Source: Lineus longissimus
Taxonomy: Eukaryota > Nemertea > Pilidiophora > Heteronemertea > Lineidae
Length of the DNA stretch: 64,000 nt
Assembly (NCBI RefSeq): GCF_910592395.1
Contig: NC_088322.1
Coordinates: forward strand, 7,189,431 to 7,253,430
Direction: 5' to 3'
The notes under the pieces are model-generated. The model was not told the origin of the DNA and did no database searches. It saw only the letters and a list, made by a program, of their open reading frames with translations. Below are positions 57,400-64,000 of the stretch, piece by piece. Made by a program: the position numbers and the translations under genes. Position 1 is the stretch's first letter; each line of letters begins with the position of its first letter.

Positions 57400-60190
57400 A
57401 ATGATCACAGTAAACTAGGAGGGTTAAGAATCACAAATACCATTAATGGGAGTATTTCTCCAACACCATCTTTATACATTCTCGGAGATGCTAAAGTACC
57501 CTTGTTATCATCCGCCATACGCAAGATGATATTAACGGTTGACACCATTAAGGTAAATGCTCTCGGATAAATAGAGCGATTGACAAAAGCGAGATGAGTG
57601 ATCCTGCCTTAAGTGGTGTAAGGCTTTCATTTTGAACGACAGCAGTTAAGAGATCGCGTTTATAGCAATAAAGATAACATCACGATTCAAGTCGAGCCGA
57701 TGAATCGGCAAGCGATGGATACCATAGTTGTTCTTTTTACTGGCTCGACCAAATCAGGTGATCAGTGTGTTGCATCTTCACTGTATTTTACTATAATATC
57801 AACCTTTAGATGTCATGTGATAAATCCCTCATATAGCCAAAATTACTGTTTTTATTCAACCTTTCAACAGATAATCCTCAGACATTGGTGTTTAGAACCT
57901 TCTTTATTTGAAAAGTGCCGTCATGGTTTAACTATATTATTATACTTAAGATCAACTTACTTAACTGCAACATGATGGTTTAAGCCATCAAAAGTGCGAG
58001 AATACTGAATAAGATATTATCAAGAGTTGCATTCATTGGCTCTTTTGCTAAAAGAACCTCGGAGATTGTCCTTAAGTCTCTAAATAATTTGTTTCCCTGA
58101 AAATCATTTCACTGAAAAATCGTTTCTCTCATAAGTCATGTTTCTGACAAATCAATTCTCGGAAAAAATGTTAACGAGTCAAGACCATTATTTCTCAAGT
58201 CCTAAAACCAACCCGAACTGGAGAGGCTCGGTATAGCAAGAAGTCAGAGAGCAATTCAGCTTTTGTATCGGATCCCAACTCGACGGTTGATAATTTGCAA
58301 CCTTTACTAAATGTTTAAACGGTGGACGCCATGTACAAATTACATTACTTAGATCAAGAATTTAAAAAGACTAGTCTCCACCCATCTTCGTCAAGTCTCT
58401 GATGAATAATTAGAGGCATCGTGTGACTCGGTAGACTCGGAATCTTACAGCCTTGGGCCCCTGGGACGGCCTGGGACACACAGATCATGTGCGCTAATTC
58501 TCATCAGAATCAATTATTCCAGCCTGAATATAGAGACGAGAGCTCCTTCTGACTGTCGCATGCTTACGAATCTCTCCTACGACCCAGGCCGCCTAACGGT
58601 ATAAGGCAGGGAGCACCAAGATCTAAATCGACGAAACAGTCCAAAACGTGAGGTCCCGAGTATATCGGGTGGCCCAAAAAGTCAACAAATTCAAGATTTG
58701 ATAACTCCTCAATCAGTTGATACCAATGTAAAAAAAATGCACACAATGAAGCTAGCTGTCGACTATGTTTGTTGAAAATATCACGATTTTGGGTTTTAAA
58801 GTTTAGTCGCAGTGAAAAAATAAAAGCTGTGTCAAAACTTTTAGTACTGGTGCTGCCATCTGGATTTTTATTTCTGCAGGTTCCTCATTGCTCGAATTTA
58901 GAGTTAGATGGACTGCTCCACTTGAAAGGTGTACTCGGAAAGTAAAGATGAGTTTAGGGAAATGAAGTGAAGGAGGAAATCACCAGCACGTGGAAGGAAA
59001 TCACTCAAGACAAGGTAAGGAAATTATTGTTCTTCTTGAAAAAAAGACTACGAGTAGTTTTCGAGCAAGACGGAGAACATATCGAACTTTCATTCAAGTA
59101 TGTAAGTACAGTTTTAGTATTCCGGCATGGAAGTTTTTGACTATTTTCTTCACTGTGACAAAACAATAAAACCTTGAAATGTTAACCGTTGAAAGTCGAT
59201 ATCTGGCTATAAAGGTGTACACATTTTCAGTGTGATATCATTCAATGTATCGGAGTTATCGACTTGGGAATTTAGTGACGTTTTGTTTGGTCCACCCGCT
59301 CTCGGGCGATAAACTTCAACTCTTAGCCCTCAGCCGGATTGTACATGTACGTGCAACACGGAGGTACAACTTCAAACTTGTGCATCATTGCATTTGCAAT
59401 CATTGCCGGGGAGTAAGGGATGCCTCTGACCAATAGCAATCAAAACACCCAAGGGGTTCTGACTGATCAGCCCGGCCCATGGGGACATCATTGATAAACT
59501 GATCATGTATGATCATCGTCATCGGCACTAAACACCACGACTCCGATGATCATGCGGGCGTATTGTAATTTGCAGAATGCACAACCGCGGAAGGAGTAAT
59601 CATTAATTGCATGCGCAGAACTACCAAATTTTATGTCGTTCATACTCTACCCAGGTCAGACTTTTGCATGTGTACTCCATTCGGACACACCCGAGGAAGA
59701 AATCATCTATTTATAATAGAAAACTCTTAGCTAGTTCGCTTAGCTACACCTAGGCGGCGCCTCTATACAGCCTCTGCCTCGTGTGAGCCGCCATCACCAG
59801 TACTTCTTCCTCGGCACACTGTTGCAAACTGTCCCGAATTTCCTTACCACGTTTTCGTCCAATTTCGGCCGATTCCGCGTTAAAGAAGGGCTACCCAGGA
59901 CACCTTCGGGAGATTTACTTTCTCAAGGAGACGGGTGAGATCGTTCTTTTCACAATCCCCGGGCTGTTGGTCACGTGACCCGTTCGTATTATAGCACTTT
60001 GTGGTTTTTTCCTATAGAAATTCGTCATAATGGTATCGTTATTGTTGTCTTTCCTTTCTTCTCTGCGTGTTCCACCCTTCGTTTTGGACCTCCTGCCCTT
60101 CAGAAGTATGATTCATACCCCGGACCGGTTCTTCCCCGTGTCGGGGTGCGGGTAGTTCCGCCCCATTGGGCCGGACCCTTCCGCCCCCGG
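57400..60190. other. Non-coding stretch before the DIRS-like element
   Basis: No gene is supported. At 58664 CGGGTGGCCCAAAAAGT resembles a solo mariner-type end. At 59420-59560 are CCAAT-type and repeated TGATCAT motifs. Near 59750-59830 the base composition shifts to GC-rich, and from about 60100 it is strongly GC-rich. The left end of the downstream retroelement may lie in 59700-60190, but no terminal repeat was identified. Confidence 0.45.
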
Positions 60191-60191
60191 G

Positions 60192-61919
60192 ATGCCTTCC
60201 TCTTCTCCCGGCACTGCTGGTAAGAAGACGAAGAAGGTGAGGAGAGGGGCGCGGCCCTCAAAGGGAAGGGGGTCTCTGATCCTCTCTCCCTCGCCCTCCT
60301 CACGGACCCCCGCTAAGCGGCGAGGTCCACGGGGCTTTGGGGGGTTTCGACCCCTCCCCCAGGCCGGGCACCCCCTTTTGGGGGTGTGCCCCTGGGGAGG
60401 CCTTGGGTTTGAGTGTTGGTGACCCTGGTTCAGGGACACTCCCCAGGGCTAGCCCTGCCCCCTTTCCAAGGGGCACGGCCCCGGGTGGGATTCTGGACGT
60501 TTTACGCCCAATCCCCCCCGCTGACGCTCCGCCACCCCTTTGCTTTGAGGCGGGCTCGTCCGTCCGACCCTCTCTCTGTGAGTCGGTCGTCTCTTCGGAC
60601 GTCCCCTGGCGGGGCAAGACCGGTTTTCACCTTCCCGTCTTTGCCAACGTTCACCGCACCCGGAGGTGTCCTGCCCGTCGTGGGCAGGGGTCGGTGATCG
60701 AGCACTATTCACGGGCGAAGGGCCCTGGTGCCCCCCCCCCGTTTTGGGTGCCGTCAGACCGTCCATTTCCCTGGTCCGACCCCACCCTGCTCTGTCGGGT
60801 TTGTCGGGGTCGACGGGTGTGGCTGCCTATCAGGCATGCCCCCCTCCCCCTCCTGTGTCTGCCCCACGGGAGTTCGATTTGAGCACTGAGCCTCAGCGTC
60901 TTGCTTCCTCCCTCACGGAGGAGCAAAGGCAGTTGCTCAGGAGTCTGACGGACCGTATGGAGGCTTCTAACCTCCATGACAGGTCCTCGACTCACCCGGC
61001 CGAAAGGCCGGTGGCTTTTGACTTAGGTCATCAGCCCGTGGATTGTGAGTTTAGCGACTCACAGTTTTTTTCAGCCTCTCAGGCTGATTACCCCTCCGGG
61101 GGTGAGGACTCCGCCATTGTCGCGGGTATGCGCGAATTACGCGCTCTTGTTAGGCAATTTGTGCCGCAAGATACTTGTCCTCTCCCGACGGTCAACCCCG
61201 CCCTCGGTAAGGTGCTGTTCGACTTGTTCGGCGATGCCTTCGAGCAGGAGTCGGATGCGGTCCCTGACCGGGCTTTTCAAGAATTGCCCGCGTCTCCGGC
61301 CCTGATAAGAGCCTCCACATGGTTGGATACAGCTCTCAGGGATACAGCGCCATCTTGCGGGGGTCACCAGCGCGCCCTGGTCTCGACGCTCCCGTCTACG
61401 GGACCGGGTGCCTGGACTCAGGCTGGGAAGCGATTCACGACCGCTTCCCCTCCGAGCCTGTCCTACAGACCCGATTATTATCGGTTCTCACCGTCGGGAA
61501 CCGACCCGGTTTCACTGTCGCCCCTCAAGGACGACGTCCAACTTTCCGGTTTGGTACCCCCTAAAGTCCTCTCTTATTCGGCCTTAAAAGATGCGAAGAA
61601 TGATGAGGCCCTGGCTAAAGAGACCCAGGCGGTGTTGTCTTACGCCGACCTGACTCTTTGTGCTCTGACCAGGTCCTTAGCCGCAGATGCCTCGGAGCCA
61701 CAGCGCGTTCTCGCGATGTCCCTCCAGCAATCCCTGCAGCATGCCAGTGATCTGGCTGCTAAGCAGGCGGCTAACGGCGTGCTAAAACGCCGTGACCTGC
61801 TCATTGAGGGGTTGAGCACGGTCAGATCCCAGTTTCTGCGGGGGGGGGGGCATCAAGGACCGCTCCATTTAGTGGCCCTTTTTTGTTCCACGACTCCCTG
61901 CCTGACACCACTCCAATAA
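60192..61919 (+). pseudogene. DIRS-type retroelement gag-like ORF, decayed N-terminus
   Basis: An ATG at 60192 opens a basic Ser/Pro/Lys-rich frame that stops at 60422. The same frame is open again at 60666-61919 (417 codons). The later part is Asp/Glu-containing and helical (TEEQRQLLRSLTDRMEASNL, QSLQHASDLAAKQAANGV), as expected of a DIRS gag. A homopolymer G run near 61842 marks a further frameshift before a Gly/Arg/Lys-rich tail. The GC content is far above the flanking DNA. Assignment rests on the downstream RNase H and recombinase. Confidence 0.65.
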
Positions 61920-62209
61920 GCGCCACCGCTTCTCAGGCAGGGGCAGGAGCGGCGGGCAGCCCAAGCGTCCCTTCTAAGAGAAGGGTCGCGGGGGCAAGCG
62001 CAAGTGACTTTTTAGTCCTTCCTCCTGCGCCTTCAGGTGGCGCCCCCACAGTTGGCGTCGTGGGTGGCAGACTGCGACACACTTAATCGCAGCCTTTTGG
62101 GACCAATGGTGTTAAAAAGACTCCCCTGTGCCGGATATGCTCCAACACAGTGTCCGATTGGACTTTTCCCGTCCCCCCCCCCCCCCCCCCCTATGACGTC
62201 GACTCCCAG

Positions 62210-63480
62210 CCATCTGGGAAAGCAGGCAAAGTTTCTGCTCGTCACAACCAGACAGGCAGGGTGGCTTTTAAATTGGGACAACTCCGAGTTGGACGCAGCT
62301 CAGGATTATGTCTTCGTGGGGGTGTGATTTCGCACACGAGAGGGCCTGATGTCTCCCCCCTTCGGACCGAATTCGCAAGATTCGGTCCTTGGTCGGGATT
62401 TTTCGCCGTCAGGACAGCGCCACAGCCCGACAGTTTCTGTCACTGTTGGGACTGCTCAATTCGGCAGCGGACCAGGTTCCTTTCGGCCGCCTGTATATGC
62501 GCCCACTCCAGCTCCTCCTGCTGTCGAGTTGGCGTCCTTTCACGGACTCCCTCGACCAGCGGATTTTTATCCCGTGGTCCCTTCTGGGGGAGGTGTGGAG
62601 TTTCTGGGGTTCAGAGACGGTCAGAGGAGGATGCGCGTCTCTCGATCAATATCTTCGAGATGCAGGCTGTCATCCTGGCCGTGAGGGCCTTCACGTCTCA
62701 TCTGAGGGGTCACAGGGTTTCTCTTTTCTCCGAGAATTCGACAGTGGTCGCTTATATTCGGAGACAGGGGGGGGGACGAGATCTGACACATTGTGCCGTC
62801 TCACTTGGGAGCTCCTGCAGCTTTGTCGCCGCTTGGATATCCAGCTCCTCCCCCGTCACATCCCCGGCAAGAGGAATATCATGGCCGACGCCCTTTCCAG
62901 GTCAGACAGAGTGGACCCTCCATCGCGAGGTGGTCTCTCGCCTGGGGGCCCTGTGGGATGCTCCGGTTGTGGACTTGTTTGCGACTCGGTTGAACAAGAG
63001 GTTCCCCCTGTACTACTCACCCCTCCCGGACGGGGAGGCCTTGGGAGTGGACAGCCTGCCGGCCTCCTGGGACGGCCTCAATGCTTATGCATACCCGCCA
63101 ACCCCTCTGTTGCTACCGGTACTCAACAAGGTGGCCAGTTCGTGAGTCAGACTTTGTCTGATAGCACCGTGCTGGCCGAACCAGGCCTGGTTCCCGGTTC
63201 TGCTGGAGCTGCTGACGGATCATCCCCGCCGCCTGCCGGCGTGGGACCGTCTGCTTAATCATCCAATCGGCCGAGTCTATCATCAAGACCCTTCTTTTTA
63301 TAGGCTTTCGGGTATTTCCTCCGAGAGAGAGGCTTTTCGGAAGACGTTATCCGTAACGTCGCAAAATCTCAGAGACAGTCTACCCTTGATTCATACGATA
63401 GCAAGTGGGCTGTCTTTCGAGACTGGTGTCGGGAGCACGGAGTTTCTCCGGTCGCTCCCTCTCTTCCCAACTTTCTCGAC
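62210..63480 (+). pseudogene. DIRS-type reverse transcriptase C-terminus and RNase H, palm deleted
   Basis: Fragments in different frames read TRQAGWLLNWDNSELDAAQD, ARQFLSLLGLLNSAADQVPF, GRLYMRPLQLLLLSSWRPFT and LCRRLDIQLLPRHIPGKRNI, then MADALSRSD and GALWDAPVVDLFATRLNKRF. These are typical of DIRS and Ngaro elements. Frames change near 62330, 62770, 62910 and 63170. The RNase H SDNSTVVAY motif reads SENSTVVAY, losing a conserved Asp. The RT palm with its catalytic Asp pair is absent. A poly-C tract (62166-62185) sits where it should be. The last segment overlaps the recombinase ORF. Confidence 0.85.
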
Positions 63481-63999
63481 TTCTTGAATTTTCTATTCTC
63501 GGTCCGGAAGTTTTCGGTTCAGGGAGTGAAAGGTTATCGCTCCGCCGTTTCGGTCACCTTAAAGCTGACTGAATCGTGGCAACCATCTTGGGATGACGCT
63601 GTTTCATCGTTGCTTCGCAATATGTTTTTGGAGCGTCCTCGCTCCATTCAGCTCTCCCCCAAGTGGGACCTCTCGGTGGTCTTAAGGGCTCTCATGAAAT
63701 TTCCATTTGAGCCCATGCATCATGCAGATTTTAAACATCTGACCTTTAAGACCGTTTTCCTGGTGGCTTTGGCCACGGCACAGCGGTGGTCTGAGCTCCA
63801 TGCTTTAGCGTTTGATAAATTGGCTTTCACTGAGAGGGGTGCGGTCCTAGAATTTGTCCCAGGCTTTCTGGCTAAAAACCAGGCGCCGCACACCTCCAGG
63901 CGCTCGGTTTTTATCCCCTCGTTATCCGCTACGGTCTCTAGAGACCTTCCGGACAGAACTCTCTGTCCTGTTCGGGCATTGACGTTCTATTCTAATAAG
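63304..63999 (+). CDS. DIRS-type tyrosine recombinase, truncated by window end
   Basis: After a TAG at 63301 the frame stays open for 232 codons to the window edge. It reads SQRQSTLDSYDSKWAVFRDW, GVKGYRSAVSVTLKLTESWQ and the first catalytic Arg region TAQRWSELHALAFDKL. This matches the tyrosine recombinase that DIRS elements use instead of an integrase. The later catalytic His/Arg and the Tyr lie outside the window. It overlaps the RT/RNase H frame by about 180 bases, as DIRS ORFs often do. Unlike the RT, this part shows no defect. Confidence 0.85.
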
Positions 64000-64000
64000 A

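Noticed and set aside
60337-60882. 181-codon + strand ORF as a separate gene
   Set aside because: It lies within the GC-rich gag region of the DIRS-type element and probably reflects frameshift decay and GC-rich codon bias, not a separate gene.

Overview
The window is nuclear DNA from an invertebrate animal. It has long genes split by GT-AG introns, dense transposon debris, satellite arrays, tRNA-derived SINE heads and several classes of retroelement. No single sequence fixes the species. The repeat mix (DIRS-type, CR1-like LINE, Tigger/pogo, piggyBac-like TTAA elements) fits a marine bilaterian such as a lophotrochozoan or an invertebrate deuterostome; this is inference. Two host genes can be reconstructed with confidence. 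The first is the 3' three-quarters of PIKFYVE, the phosphatidylinositol 3-phosphate 5-kinase, on the + strand (23 exons, 55-21189). Its exon lengths sum to 4860 bases, exactly 1619 codons plus a stop. The second is a C2H2 zinc-finger gene on the - strand (12 coding exons, 38774 down to 31106), whose exons sum to 3222 bases, 1073 codons plus a stop. I cannot assign it to a named family. Layout: 1-21.3 kb is PIKFYVE, its introns carrying MITEs and minisatellites. 21.4-21.8 kb is a dead reverse-transcriptase fragment. 22.1-25.6 kb is a roughly 115-bp satellite in two opposite orientations. 26.15-29.85 kb is a second satellite of about 120 bp with higher-order structure. 30.3-30.7 kb is a TIR element. 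31.1-38.8 kb is the zinc-finger gene. 39.15-39.36 kb is a minisatellite just upstream of that gene. 39.6-41.3 kb is a 5'-truncated CR1-like LINE. 41.9-44.1 kb is a nearly intact Tigger/pogo transposon with one premature stop and a nested insertion. 45.05-46.6 kb is a 650-bp direct duplication that looks like a promoter plus first exon. 48.2-49.9 kb holds degenerate short repeats. 51.1-51.5 kb holds a small ORF overlapping a long imperfect hairpin, plus a second perfect hairpin. 52-60 kb is mostly unique sequence without a convincing gene. From about 60.1 kb to the end lies a GC-rich DIRS-type retroelement (gag, RT/RNase H remnants, tyrosine recombinase), decayed and running off the window. The two genes are not obviously linked in function. 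PIKfyve works on endosomal membranes; the zinc-finger protein is probably nuclear. The most distinctive observations are two PIKFYVE introns whose 3' splice-site regions have each been amplified into six evenly spaced acceptor copies, and the zinc-finger gene built from four repeated two-exon modules with an unusual C-x2-C-x14-H-x4-H spacing.
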